A stretch of 16,450 nucleotides of DNA from Bacillus sp. ISL-7 (GTDB taxonomy: Bacteria; Bacillota; Bacilli; Bacillales_B; DSM-18226). Shown piece after piece: positions 1 through 7,789 of this stretch. The notes beneath the pieces are model-generated. The model did not search any database. It had not been told where the DNA came from and saw nothing but the letters and a program-made list of their open reading frames with translations. How positions within the stretch are numbered: the first letter of the stretch is position 1; each line of letters begins with the position of its first letter. The DNA is taken from contig NZ_JAGGQW010000083.1 in assembly GCF_018613065.1 (NCBI RefSeq), forward strand, positions 1 to 16,450, given 5' to 3'. The translations under genes and the position numbers were made by a program.

Positions 1-2
1 CC

Positions 3-947
<945 letters not shown>

Positions 948-968
948 CTTTCTTGGGAGGTTATACGG

Positions 969-1031
969 ATGAATGTTCAAAAGATTAACGAGGAAATTAC
1001 GCAAATGAACAAGAGGGTATTAAAAAGATAG
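969..1031 (+). CDS. Possible 20-residue micropeptide downstream of thiC
   Basis: ATG at 969 sits 8 nt behind a good ribosome binding site (GGGAGG, 955-960) and opens a 20-codon frame: MNVQKINEEITQMNKRVLKR. The peptide is basic and probably helical. It fills the space between the thiC stop and the terminator at 1038, so it would be carried on the thiC transcript. I do not recognise it. It may be a real micropeptide, the start of a gene lost by deletion, or chance. The ribosome binding site is the only positive evidence. Confidence 0.3.
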   Translation: MNVQKINEEITQMNKRVLKR

Positions 1032-1037
1032 CCATGT

Positions 1038-1072
1038 AACCTTACCTTGATTAATATCGGGGTAAGGTTTAT
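1038..1072 (+). terminator. Intrinsic terminator-like hairpin after thiC
   Basis: AACCTTACC (1038-1046) and GGTAAGGTT (1061-1069) form a perfect 9-bp stem with a 14-nt loop. The T tract behind it is short (TTTATT), so termination may be leaky. Confidence 0.65.
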
Positions 1073-1075
1073 TAA

Positions 1076-1398
1076 TATAACTGGTTCGTTGAGAAAGCGA
1101 TAACAGTCTTCGCGAACTAGAAAACACCACTCTGAAGTGATGTATAAAAGCCATTTTAAGTATTTCCTTTGAACTACTTGTTATTCGTTTATTTTAGAAA
1201 TGATGTTATTTAATTACCTTTTTTTGTACTTTTTGGATTAAATGCGACATAACAGAGAAAAAAGGGATAAAGATCCTTTCGTGTTACTCTCTTTTTTGAA
1301 TGAATAAGCGGGCAGGAAGGAAAAAGAAGTTGTTTTGTATATTTTTCAAAATAAATCAGAGAATAAAAAGATGAAAGAAAATAATGGAGGAATTGACA
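1076..1398. other. Intergenic gap with weak inverted repeats
   Basis: No convincing gene is seen in these 323 bases. CTGGTTCG (1081) can pair with CGAACTAG (about 1113) across 24 nt with one G-T pair. A small imperfect hairpin around AAAGGGAT/ATCCTTT lies near 1262-1281. Just before the next gene, TGTATA followed 17 nt later by GAGAATA (about 1338-1367) loosely resembles a forespore sigma-G promoter, but the -10 match is poor. Confidence 0.4.
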
Positions 1399-1572
1399 AT
1401 GAAGGAAAGTAATCGAAATCAGAACGGTCCTGAAAATAAAATGAAAAAATTTAAAAACATAAATCAGTCAGCTTTAAACTACGTGCAGCCAGCTATTGAA
1501 AATGCGACGGAGTCGTCTCGAGATGCAACTCAAAACTTAGTTAACAATACAATCAATAACCAAGAAACGTAA
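1399..1572 (+). CDS. Small hydrophilic protein, unknown function (57 aa)
   Basis: The chosen start is ATG 1399, placed 8 nt behind GGAGG (1386-1390). The in-frame ATG at 1384 overlaps that ribosome binding site and is rejected. The product is 57 residues, has no membrane segment or cysteine, and is rich in Asn, Gln, Lys and Ser. A central amphipathic-looking stretch reads INQSALNYVQPAIENATESS. Length and composition recall minor small acid-soluble spore proteins, but I cannot match it to a named Ssp family, so a spore role is only an inference. It is followed 40 bp later by another small basic gene, and both end at the hairpin at 1832. Confidence 0.6.
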   Translation: MKESNRNQNGPENKMKKFKNINQSALNYVQPAIENATESSRDATQNLVNNTINNQET

Positions 1573-1612
1573 TGGTTTAAGTCAATTGATAATAGTTTTG
1601 AAAGGGGATATT

Positions 1613-1747
1613 ATGGAAGAGAATAAAAAGGTACCGCAGAAATTAAGTTATGAATCAGATGGAAAAATGGGTAAAAACAACAATAAGGTAAAGGCTAACA
1701 AAAAAGATCCGTCTGAATTTTTTAATACTACACAAAGCAGTGAATGA
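1613..1747 (+). CDS. Small lysine-rich protein, unknown function (44 aa)
   Basis: ATG 1613 lies behind AAAGGGG (1600-1606) and opens 44 codons ending in TGA. The product begins MEENKKVPQKLSYESDGKMG and continues with Asn/Lys-rich sequence to FFNTTQSSE. It is hydrophilic, has no cysteine, and looks intrinsically disordered. Together with the 57-aa gene 40 bp upstream it probably forms a bicistronic unit ended by the hairpin at 1832. The pattern of short, polar, Lys/Asn-rich proteins in tandem is common among minor spore-core proteins, but there is no recognised family signature here, so function is left open. Confidence 0.55.
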   Translation: MEENKKVPQKLSYESDGKMGKNNNKVKANKKDPSEFFNTTQSSE

Positions 1748-1770
1748 AAAATAAAAGAGGTATACCCTAA

Positions 1771-1807
1771 GCAGGTAGAATAAAAAATTTCGGCAGCCTT
1801 TACCTGC
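1771..1807. repeat. 7-bp inverted repeat
   Basis: GCAGGTA (1771-1777) and TACCTGC (1801-1807) are perfectly complementary across 23 nt. No T tract follows, so it is not a classical terminator. It lies between the small genes and the stronger hairpin at 1832. Confidence 0.4.
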
Positions 1808-1831
1808 CAGGATCTTATGTCATAGAAATGT

Positions 1832-1868
1832 GAAAGAAGTGCTCAAAATTTTGAGTGCTTCTTTTTTT
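1832..1868 (+). terminator. Intrinsic terminator, copy 1 of an identical 34-nt hairpin
   Basis: GAAGTGCTCAAAA pairs with TTTTGAGTGCTTC using two G-U pairs, and a run of seven T follows. In the minus transcript the two G-U pairs become C-A mismatches, so the structure favours plus-strand transcripts, that is, the two small genes upstream. The first 34 nt recur unchanged at 6658-6691. Confidence 0.75.
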
Positions 1869-2030
1869 AAAGTTCTTTCAATACCGGGGCCGTTTTCCAA
1901 AAGGGAAATACGAAATAAGCCAAGAGGTAATTCAATAGTTCTTTGGGGAGTTAGGGGCAGTGATGCCCCTTGTTTACCCGACTTAACTATTAATGAATAT
2001 GTTTTAAAAAATTTATAATTCAATTACAAA

Positions 2031-2180
2031 TTAGGGTTCTTGTTTCTTTTTCCATGACGGATCACCATAATCGTGAAATTTTTGATTCAGCTTATAGAAT
2101 GCCATAGGAAGTAATACGGATACTACAGTAGAAAAGATGATAAGGTTGGAGGGCAATCGGCCGATTACTCTTTCCCACAT
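2031..2180 (-). CDS. Small single-span membrane protein, fourth gene of the ger operon (49 aa)
   Basis: This frame starts with ATG at 2180 behind AGAGGCGAG and stops with TAA at 2031. Its start lies only 15 bp behind the gerAC stop, on the same strand. The 49-residue product has a short N-terminus (MWERVIGRLPSN), one hydrophobic span of about 18-20 residues (about residues 12-30, LIIFSTVVSVLLPMAF), and a charged tail with DYGDPSWKKKQEP. Some Bacillus germinant-receptor operons carry a D-subunit gene for a small membrane protein, usually somewhat longer and with two spans. Position and topology suggest a related accessory subunit. That role is inferred, but the gene itself looks real. Confidence 0.72.
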   Translation of the reverse strand: MWERVIGRLPSNLIIFSTVVSVLLPMAFYKLNQKFHDYGDPSWKKKQEP

Positions 2181-2195
2181 CTAGCTCGCCTCTTT

Positions 2196-3401
2196 CTATT
2201 GTTTTTCACTTTCAATTATTGCTCCAGGAGTTTGGACAATGATGTCTGCTTGAACTTTAATGGTGCTTGTGGAAAAGTGATTTTTCCCATCATCCCAGTC
2301 TTGTTTGATTCGTTTCCATGTGTCATAATCTTCCCGTTGAAGATAACCACCTAACCCAAGAGCGTCAACTCTTAAATCTTCTTGAAAAGTTTTAATTGTT
2401 TTAGATACTTTTCGTTCAATTTCTTTTTCAACGGCTGTTTCCACTTTAGATAGGATTTTAGGATTCATGTAATCAAGAGAACCAAAAGACTCTCCAATTT
2501 GTCCTTCTGCCTCAATTTTAATATGAAACTGAATGTTTTCCTTATTCTTTGACTCGACCTTCACACTGCTTTTTTCCCTTTTTATTTCATAAACAACTAG
2601 CTTATTCTCTACTTTTGTTTTCAAAATTCCCCCTTTATAGTCACCTGTTATCAAATTTAAACCTTCAGTGATATCACCGTTAATAAAGCCGATCATTTGA
2701 TTATTATGACCATGAAAGACGGCTGCCCCTGCTATGTTAATCTTTTGATTATCCCTTTTTATTTTGGGAACGACAAAGCTTGTTTTATCTATTAAACGTT
2801 CATGAATACTACCGATTCGTTTTTCAGGAAGAATCCTTGCGTTTTTAAATGAATTTTCAACAATTGAATCAATATGCATGACCGGAAGATTTTCAGGTGT
2901 TGGTTGAATACCCAATATAGGACCTGCTTCCCCTTCTGCAATCATAACTTTTATTCCTCTTCGTGTTTCACTATCTCGCAGGAAAAAATCAAGGACATTA
3001 CCTAATGCTTTTGGTATTTTAGCAACATTTTCTGATATGATAATGGTTTGCAAATGTTCATTGAATGGTGTTCGACTCGTTTCTTCTCCTAAATGGCGCG
3101 ATTGCCCCGATATAGTCTCATCCTCGATTACCAAATTATTATACGCCTTCTGTGAAGTGCCGCCTTGGCCGCCTTGGCCTGAGGCTCCCTGGGATAATCC
3201 AGAGGGAACGACGAATTGATAGGTTCCTTTATAACGATATTCTCCTTCTGATTCTTCAAGCTTCTCACCTGTTTCATCAGCTAAATCAATGGCTATTCCA
3301 ATAATAAAGCCACGATCTTCAATTTCCACGTGATCCCAACACCCGGTAAGGAAAGCAGAAAATACTCCTAATAGGGTTATGCATAACTTAAATCTACTCA
3401 T
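2196..3401 (-). CDS. gerAC: Germinant receptor C subunit, Ger(x)C family lipoprotein
   Basis: This is the lipoprotein subunit of a spore germinant receptor in the inner spore membrane. It has a signal peptide ending in the lipobox LTGC, with lipidated Cys21, followed by the family hallmark WDHVEIEDRGFIIGIAIDL. Its 401 residues are normal for the family. A Gly/Gln-rich low-complexity insert lies at about residues 67-84 (PSGLSQGASGQGGQGG). Family sequence continues through the Ger(x)C C-terminal domain. Its start overlaps the end of the B subunit gene by 8 nt, so translation is probably coupled. The symbol names the family position; which Ger receptor this is, and its germinant, cannot be told from sequence. 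Expression in the forespore under sigma-G would be usual. Confidence 0.95.
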   Translation of the reverse strand: MSRFKLCITLLGVFSAFLTGCWDHVEIEDRGFIIGIAIDLADETGEKLEESEGEYRYKGTYQFVVPSGLSQGASGQGGQGGTSQKAYNNLVIEDETISGQSRHLGEETSRTPFNEHLQTIIISENVAKIPKALGNVLDFFLRDSETRRGIKVMIAEGEAGPILGIQPTPENLPVMHIDSIVENSFKNARILPEKRIGSIHERLIDKTSFVVPKIKRDNQKINIAGAAVFHGHNNQMIGFINGDITEGLNLITGDYKGGILKTKVENKLVVYEIKREKSSVKVESKNKENIQFHIKIEAEGQIGESFGSLDYMNPKILSKVETAVEKEIERKVSKTIKTFQEDLRVDALGLGGYLQREDYDTWKRIKQDWDDGKNHFSTSTIKVQADIIVQTPGAIIESEKQ

Positions 3402-4500
3402 TTCCCTTGATTCCCCTGACTTTCGCTAGTATTAGTAAAACTGTTGGAATCAAAACTCCCAGTCCGAAGATAGAGTAACTTAAGTACTTGCCTAGTATAG
3501 TCACCTCTATTAGATTTATGGGAAACATGGCGATTAGGTAAATACAAGGTGTTAGAAGAAAAATAAATGTTCTTTTTTTTACTTTTTGAAAGAGGGAACT
3601 GAAGGCCATTAAACTTACATCGAGGCATAAGGATGCCGTATTAAAAATAGTCATAATCCAAATCATAAAAAATAACGATTCAATACGCCCAAAAAAGCCT
3701 CCTGGTACCTCTGCTTCTTTAGCAAGTTCAATCGTGGGATAAATGAGCGTGGCAGTTGTTTCTGCAGTGAAAACACCAATAGCCATCATATATATAAGTA
3801 GGTATAGAACTAACGGAATACCTGCACCTATCATGGCATATTTTGTCACTCCTTTCGGTCTATTTACAAATGCAACATAAAAGAGAAGAATGTCAGAACC
3901 AAAAAGAGAAAAAAAACTTTCTTTGCTGCCTTTCCAATAGCCCTCCCAGTTTGTGGTGAACAAGGGAAATAGATTCTTAGGTTCAAAATTGGGGATATTC
4001 ATTACCAATACCAATAAAGCAATGAAAAGAATAATGGGAAAGAACAACAAATTTAACCGTATGACACCAACCCGAGAACCTGAAACCGCATAAACTATGA
4101 CAAGTAGAAACAGTAACGCAATGATTTCTACTGGTGTCCGGGCCAATAAGTATTGTTTAGCAGTGATTGCAACAAATCTCGTCTGATAGGCAGCACTTAC
4201 CATATAATAAATAGCAAAGCATATGGTGATCAGTGCAGCTACAGGTTTTGAACAAATCGCAGAGGCATACGTAAAAAATGTCTGGTTCGGAAAACGTATG
4301 GCGAGTTTTGCGCTAACCCATGTAATGAAAATGATTAAAATACCCATTATCACTAAAGAAATCCAGCCATCAAAGAAATTCGTTGTCACTGCCAATGTGC
4401 GTGGAATGGAAAGTACCCCTACCGCAATCGTATACGAAGCCACCATGAAGAGAATTTCTAGTTCTCCAATTTCCTCATCTCCATATTCAAAGGGCTTCAC
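3394..4500 (-). CDS. gerAB: Germinant receptor B subunit, GerAB/APC-superfamily transporter-like protein
   Basis: This is an integral inner-spore-membrane subunit of the amino acid-polyamine-organocation fold, thought to hold the germinant-binding pocket. Its 368 residues contain about ten hydrophobic segments. The first carries the family sequence GVLSIPR (residues 28-34), where the unwound helix of APC proteins would lie. GRIESLFFMIWIMTIF in the C-terminal half is another conserved family stretch. The gene begins in an ATGA overlap with gerAA (4497-4500) and ends overlapping gerAC (3394-3401), so all three are translated from one message. Overlapping frames on the plus strand are shadows. 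Ligand specificity cannot be inferred. Confidence 0.95.
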   Translation of the reverse strand: MKPFEYGDEEIGELEILFMVASYTIAVGVLSIPRTLAVTTNFFDGWISLVIMGILIIFITWVSAKLAIRFPNQTFFTYASAICSKPVAALITICFAIYYMVSAAYQTRFVAITAKQYLLARTPVEIIALLFLLVIVYAVSGSRVGVIRLNLLFFPIILFIALLVLVMNIPNFEPKNLFPLFTTNWEGYWKGSKESFFSLFGSDILLFYVAFVNRPKGVTKYAMIGAGIPLVLYLLIYMMAIGVFTAETTATLIYPTIELAKEAEVPGGFFGRIESLFFMIWIMTIFNTASLCLDVSLMAFSSLFQKVKKRTFIFLLTPCIYLIAMFPINLIEVTILGKYLSYSIFGLGVLIPTVLLILAKVRGIKGNE

Positions 4501-6080
4501 GATGAGTGTCCTCCTTTCTTGATCCCCATTCGTTTTTCATCTTCTGTTTGCAGATAGTTAGGGCGTCTTGTCAGCATAGTGATCGGGAAACGAAGAACAA
4601 GGTCTTTCCAGTCGCGGCCAAAGCTTGGGGCAAAGGGAGTTGTATAGGGGACACCCAAACTTTTTAAATTCACCAAATGGATATTAACTACAATGTAAGC
4701 CAGAATAATACCATACAATCCAAAAAGAGCCGCCGCCCCCATAAAACCAAAACGGAGAATTCGAAAAGCAAGTGCCGTACTATAACCGGGCATAGAAAAA
4801 GAAGAAACAGCTGTAACCGCGACTACTATGACCATAACCGGGCTCACAATCCCTGCAGCGACGGCAGCTTGACCAATAACCAGCCCCCCAACAATTCCAA
4901 TCGTTTGTCCAATCGGTTTTGGCAAGCGGATCCCGGCTTCACGTAGTAATTCCATGGTCGTTTCCATTAATAATGCTTCAATAAAAACCGGAAAAGGAAC
5001 CCCCTCCCTGGTCGCAGCAATGGAAAATGCTAATTTAGACGGGATCATACCAGGATGATACGAAACGAGTGCAATGTATAAAGAGGGTAAAAAAACAGCA
5101 ATAAAGGCACCGAGATATCGCAATATACGAACTAAGGACCCCACAATCCATCGTTCATAATAGTCTTCCTGGGACTGGAGCGTATTTCCGAAAGTCATGG
5201 GTGCGATTAAAACGAAAGGTGTTCCATCTAACAAAATCGCCACTTTCCCTTGTAAAACAGCCCCCACTACTTTATCCGGTCTTTCTGTATGGTCTATTTG
5301 TGGAAACGGTGATAGAAAGTTATCTTCAATCCATTGCTCGATGTAGCCTGTTTCCAGGGCGTCATCCATATCAATTGATGCCAATCTTTGATTGACTTCT
5401 TTCACAATATCCGGATTCACGATTCCGTCGACATAGACGAGAACAAGGTCTTTTTTTGAACGTCTTCCTATCTTGTACGATTTGAAACGCAAATTCGGAT
5501 CCCGAATAGATCTTCTAATCAGCATCGTATTGGTTCTCAGATTCTCAATGAACCCGTTTCTCGGCCCGCGGATCACTGCCTCTGTAATTGGTTCTTCAAT
5601 ACTTCGGTTTTCCCAGCCTTTACTACCAATTGTTAATGCTTGGTCCGTACCATCTACGTAGAGTACGGTGTCTCCGGAAAGTATAGAATATAAGATTTCA
5701 TCTGATGATTTCGTTCTTTTTCCTTCACTAACGGAGAGGACTTTGTTATATAATTGATTGACAAGATGAACGGCCTTGTCCGATAATTCTTTTTCACTTA
5801 CTACAGATTCAATTTGAATGTTTTTTATGATATGATCGTTGATTACCATTTTGTCGGCTAAACCATCCAGATACACGATGGCACATCGATGATGGGTATT
5901 CCCTATAGTAAATTCCCTCGTAATGAGATCACTCGGTTTATTTAACATCGCTTTTATGTTATAAAGATTTTCATCAAGATTGGAAAACAATTGAAGAGAC
6001 AAATCTTCTTGTTCTTCCTGTATTGACTGAAACGACTGTTTTCCGGTCTTGTTTAATTTAAAAAAGGGTTTTGAATCCAA
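4497..6080 (-). CDS. gerAA: Germinant receptor A subunit, GerA family
   Basis: This is the large membrane subunit of the receptor, 527 residues, which is typical. The N-terminal hydrophilic domain (about residues 1-245) includes EAVIRGPRNGFIENLRTNT (about 167-185) and KKDLVLVYVDGI (about 209-220). The C-terminal part has several membrane segments between about residues 313 and 472, with conserved EGVPFPVFIEALLMETTMEL and SPVMVIVVAVTAVSSFSMP. The start is TTG at 6080, supported by AAGGAAGG 8 nt upstream; the frame has a stop (TGA) shortly upstream, so no ATG is available. It is the first gene of the operon. I found no convincing sigma-G promoter in the upstream region. The germinant is unknown. 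Confidence 0.95.
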   Translation of the reverse strand: MDSKPFFKLNKTGKQSFQSIQEEQEDLSLQLFSNLDENLYNIKAMLNKPSDLITREFTIGNTHHRCAIVYLDGLADKMVINDHIIKNIQIESVVSEKELSDKAVHLVNQLYNKVLSVSEGKRTKSSDEILYSILSGDTVLYVDGTDQALTIGSKGWENRSIEEPITEAVIRGPRNGFIENLRTNTMLIRRSIRDPNLRFKSYKIGRRSKKDLVLVYVDGIVNPDIVKEVNQRLASIDMDDALETGYIEQWIEDNFLSPFPQIDHTERPDKVVGAVLQGKVAILLDGTPFVLIAPMTFGNTLQSQEDYYERWIVGSLVRILRYLGAFIAVFLPSLYIALVSYHPGMIPSKLAFSIAATREGVPFPVFIEALLMETTMELLREAGIRLPKPIGQTIGIVGGLVIGQAAVAAGIVSPVMVIVVAVTAVSSFSMPGYSTALAFRILRFGFMGAAALFGLYGIILAYIVVNIHLVNLKSLGVPYTTPFAPSFGRDWKDLVLRFPITMLTRRPNYLQTEDEKRMGIKKGGHSS

Positions 6081-6533
6081 ATTATTATCCTTCCTTCGTC
6101 TTCAATGGATGTTTCTGCTATAATTTTTCTTTCATTCATTTTATGAATAAACCCTTTCCCTAAAAAATTAATGATAGGGTTCAATACTCAAAAAGATTAT
6201 TCTTTAATAGAATCTTTATGTTTTATGAAATGTAGACCCTTTCCTTTAACAAAACAAAAAGGGTTTTCTTTAAATATTCATAAACTTTGGTGAACTCTCT
6301 TATTTTAAGTTAGCAAGGAAGAGTACCTTTCTATAAATAGTTAACGTTTAACTTTTACGGTCTTATTTATATACCATCAGTTATAAAAACATCTTTGCCA
6401 AAAAACATAATCTTATACCCTTGTAAAGCAGTAACTGAAGAGTCAAGAATGAAAGAAAGAATATACTAACAATTACGTTAATTTCTAGTTAATTAAGGGA
6501 TGGGAACGTACCTACATTTTAGGAGTGATGAAA
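6081..6533. other. Intergenic region upstream of the ger operon
   Basis: No gene is seen in these 453 bases. They must hold the ger promoter (minus strand), but I cannot point to a clean -35/-10 pair for sigma-G. Two structures are visible: AACCCT/AGGGTT (about 6149-6182), and ACCCTTT (6236-6242) with AAAGGGT (6258-6264) followed by TTTTCTT. Both arms share the string CCCTTTCC. The second would work as a plus-strand terminator, although no plus-strand gene precedes it. Confidence 0.5.
6236..6270 (+). terminator. Terminator-like hairpin without an obvious gene
   Basis: A perfect 7-bp stem, ACCCTTT/AAAGGGT, with a 15-nt loop leads into a T-rich tract on the plus strand. No plus-strand gene lies close upstream, so its target is unclear. 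Confidence 0.4.
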
Positions 6534-6609
6534 ATGAGACTTAAAGATTAAAGTGGCGTTAGTGACAGGAGCTGGATCCTGCATAGTCTTTAATAAGTTA
6601 ACTAAATAA
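6534..6609 (+). pseudogene. Remnant of a short-chain dehydrogenase/reductase N-terminus, frameshifted
   Basis: AGGAG at 6521 and ATG at 6534 start MRLKD, then TAA stops the frame. Skipping one T (6549) restores KVALVTGAGSC, giving a composite of the classical SDR N-terminus, whose family pattern is K-V-A-L-V-T-G-A-x-x-G-I-G, the Rossmann nucleotide-binding loop. The sequence loses similarity right after GAGS and ends at TAA 6607. So this is only the first beta strand and glycine motif of an FabG-like oxidoreductase with a one-base insertion, and the rest of the gene is gone. A GC-rich hairpin follows at 6619. Recognition rests on a short motif but the match is distinctive. Confidence 0.6.
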
Positions 6610-6618
6610 TAATTTATA

Positions 6619-6648
6619 TCCCCATATAGTTAAAGGTGGGGATTATTT
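6619..6648 (+). terminator. Terminator-like hairpin after the SDR remnant
   Basis: TCCCCA (6619-6624) and TGGGGA (6637-6642) form a perfect 6-bp stem followed by TTATTTG. It may be the original terminator of the lost dehydrogenase gene. Confidence 0.45.
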
Positions 6649-6657
6649 GACGCTTAC

Positions 6658-6702
6658 GAAAGAAGTGCTCAAAATTTTGAGTGCTTCTTTTATTTTCTTT
6701 TT
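6658..6702 (+). terminator. Intrinsic terminator, copy 2 of the 34-nt hairpin
   Basis: This is identical over 34 nt to the hairpin at 1832 and in the same orientation. The tail is TTTTATTTTCTTTTTC. It is followed directly by one of the short intergenic modules (6705-6726). Confidence 0.65.
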
Positions 6703-6704
6703 CA

Positions 6705-6726
6705 ACTTAAGAGCAGTTTAGTTGAA
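6705..6726 (+). repeat. Short intergenic module, downstream type
   Basis: ACTTAAGAGCAGTTTAGTTG and the following AA match the copies at 10440, 12248 and, more weakly, 10507 and 13281 (core A-C-T-A-A-C-x-x-x-GCAG-x-T-T-x-x-TTGAA). As in the other cases it lies just after a terminator. Confidence 0.5.
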
Positions 6727-6819
6727 TTAGAGAAATAATTCCATAAAATATGTGTGGCTTTTATAACTAATATAAACTTGAAATTTTTGGTTACATTAAT
6801 ATTCTGGAGGTGAATAATA

Positions 6820-6987
6820 ATGGTAGATAACAAAAAGCAAAGTAGGTCAACAGATGCTGAAGTACGTGCAAATCAAGCTGAAGCGTCTCGGCACCAAGCT
6901 GGATCTTCAGGTAAATACGGAACGGAATTTGCTAGTGTAGATAACAAAGTAACCAGAAAAATTGAACCAGTAATTGAACAACAATAG
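6820..6987 (+). CDS. Gamma-type small acid-soluble spore protein, single-motif form (55 aa)
   Basis: This is a spore-core storage protein degraded to amino acids on germination. ATG 6820 lies behind CTGGAGGTG (6804-6812). The 55-residue product begins MVDNKKQSRSTDAEVRANQA and carries GKYGTEFAS (residues 31-39), the TEFAS-type site cut by the germination protease GPR, typical of gamma SASPs. The flanking Ala/Gln-rich, low-hydrophobicity sequence fits. Classical SspE has two such repeats and about 85 residues; this protein has one, so it is a shortened relative. A 6-bp terminator follows directly. Forespore expression is expected but no clear sigma-G promoter was identified. Confidence 0.82.
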   Translation: MVDNKKQSRSTDAEVRANQAEASRHQAGSSGKYGTEFASVDNKVTRKIEPVIEQQ

Positions 6988-7025
6988 AAAAAAGGCACCC
7001 TCTATGGGTGCTTGGTGTGTATTTA
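6988..7025 (+). terminator. Intrinsic terminator after the gamma-SASP gene
   Basis: GCACCC (6995-7000) and GGGTGC (7006-7011) form a perfect stem with a 5-nt loop, preceded by A6. The downstream tract is TTGGTGTGTATTTATTT, only moderately T-rich. Confidence 0.7.
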
Positions 7026-7055
7026 TTTGCTTTCTGATTTGGGAATTTTTTTACA

Positions 7056-7484
7056 GTGGAAAATGCAGAAAAATTTAATGATCTATTTCTAAATATAGAA
7101 ACGGGTGAAATTATTTTAGTAACTTCGGAAGAGTTAAGAGCTGCTGAAGAGGAAGAACCGTTCGATCATGTACCTGATTGGCAACAGGAAGATAGAAAGG
7201 TTGCTATTGATGTAATTGAAAACTTTGAGAATTACAAAGAGCTACAAACAAAAGATGAAGTTAATGAGTATGAGATTATGGAAGATTATTGCCTAACTAT
7301 TAGTGATCAAGTCAAGCGAGATGCGTTATTAAGGGCAAAAAAGGGAAAGGGTGCCTTTAGAAGATTTAAGGATAAAATCATCGATTTTGATATTGAAGAG
7401 CAATGGTATTCATTTCGTGATGAACGATATAAAGAGATTGCCATAGAATGGTGTCAAGAAAATAACGTAAAATATATAGAATAA
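7056..7484 (+). CDS. UPF0158 family protein, probably missing its extreme N-terminus
   Basis: The 142-residue product has the UPF0158 pattern: LFLNIETGEIILVTSEE near the N-terminus, PDWQQED in the middle, and the strongly conserved GKGAFRRFKD followed by EQWYSFRDERYKEIAIEWC. The family has no established function; members are small acidic cytosolic proteins. The start used is GTG 7056. It has no good ribosome binding site, and an in-frame TGA sits 7 codons upstream. Most family members have about 10-20 more residues before the LNxETGE segment, so the 5' end looks eroded and expression is doubtful. It follows the SASP terminator by about 30 bp. No terminator with a clear T tract was found after it. 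Confidence 0.8.
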   Translation: MENAEKFNDLFLNIETGEIILVTSEELRAAEEEEPFDHVPDWQQEDRKVAIDVIENFENYKELQTKDEVNEYEIMEDYCLTISDQVKRDALLRAKKGKGAFRRFKDKIIDFDIEEQWYSFRDERYKEIAIEWCQENNVKYIE

Positions 7485-7638
7485 AAATCTGTTTAAGAAC
7501 TTCCGTGGGAGCACCTTTTTCTAGAATTGAGTTTCCACTAAACAAAGGAAAAAAGAAACTATATTTCATAAAAGTATATCCTTCTAAGAACGGGGGAACG
7601 GGGATATTTGTAAGTTATCATTTTCTGTTAAATAAGTA

Positions 7639-7691
7639 TTCGAGAGTATAAAATATGCTTATTTCTAAAGCTATATATATATACTCTCGAA
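7639..7691. repeat. 12-bp perfect inverted repeat
   Basis: TTCGAGAGTATA (7639-7650) and TATACTCTCGAA (7680-7691) are exact complements separated by 29 nt that are also AT-rich with a TATATATATA tract. No T run follows on either strand. It lies between the UPF0158 gene and the convergent ZinT gene. Confidence 0.6.
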
Positions 7692-7696
7692 CTAAA

Positions 7697-7739
7697 AGTG
7701 AAAAATAAAAGCTATTCGTCTTTTAATAAAATTTTCACT
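7697..7739 (-). terminator. Probable terminator of the ZinT-like gene
   Basis: AGTGAAAA (7697-7704) and TTTTCACT (7732-7739) are perfectly complementary, with a smaller AAAAG/CTTTT pairing inside. Read on the minus strand it is A/T-rich and lies 51 bp behind the ZinT stop. It could serve both convergent genes. Confidence 0.5.
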
Positions 7740-7789
7740 CTTTGAAAACTATCCTAAAAGGTTATCACTTTAAAAACAGTTTTATAAAA

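Noticed and set aside
1820..2023. Paired 62-67 aa frames on both strands around the hairpin at 1832
   Set aside because: Both run through a terminator palindrome and owe their similarity to it. Neither has a ribosome binding site or family features.
3398..5661. Several 60-99 aa frames inside the ger genes on either strand
   Set aside because: They are shadows of gerAA, gerAB and gerAC, whose own frames carry clear family signatures.
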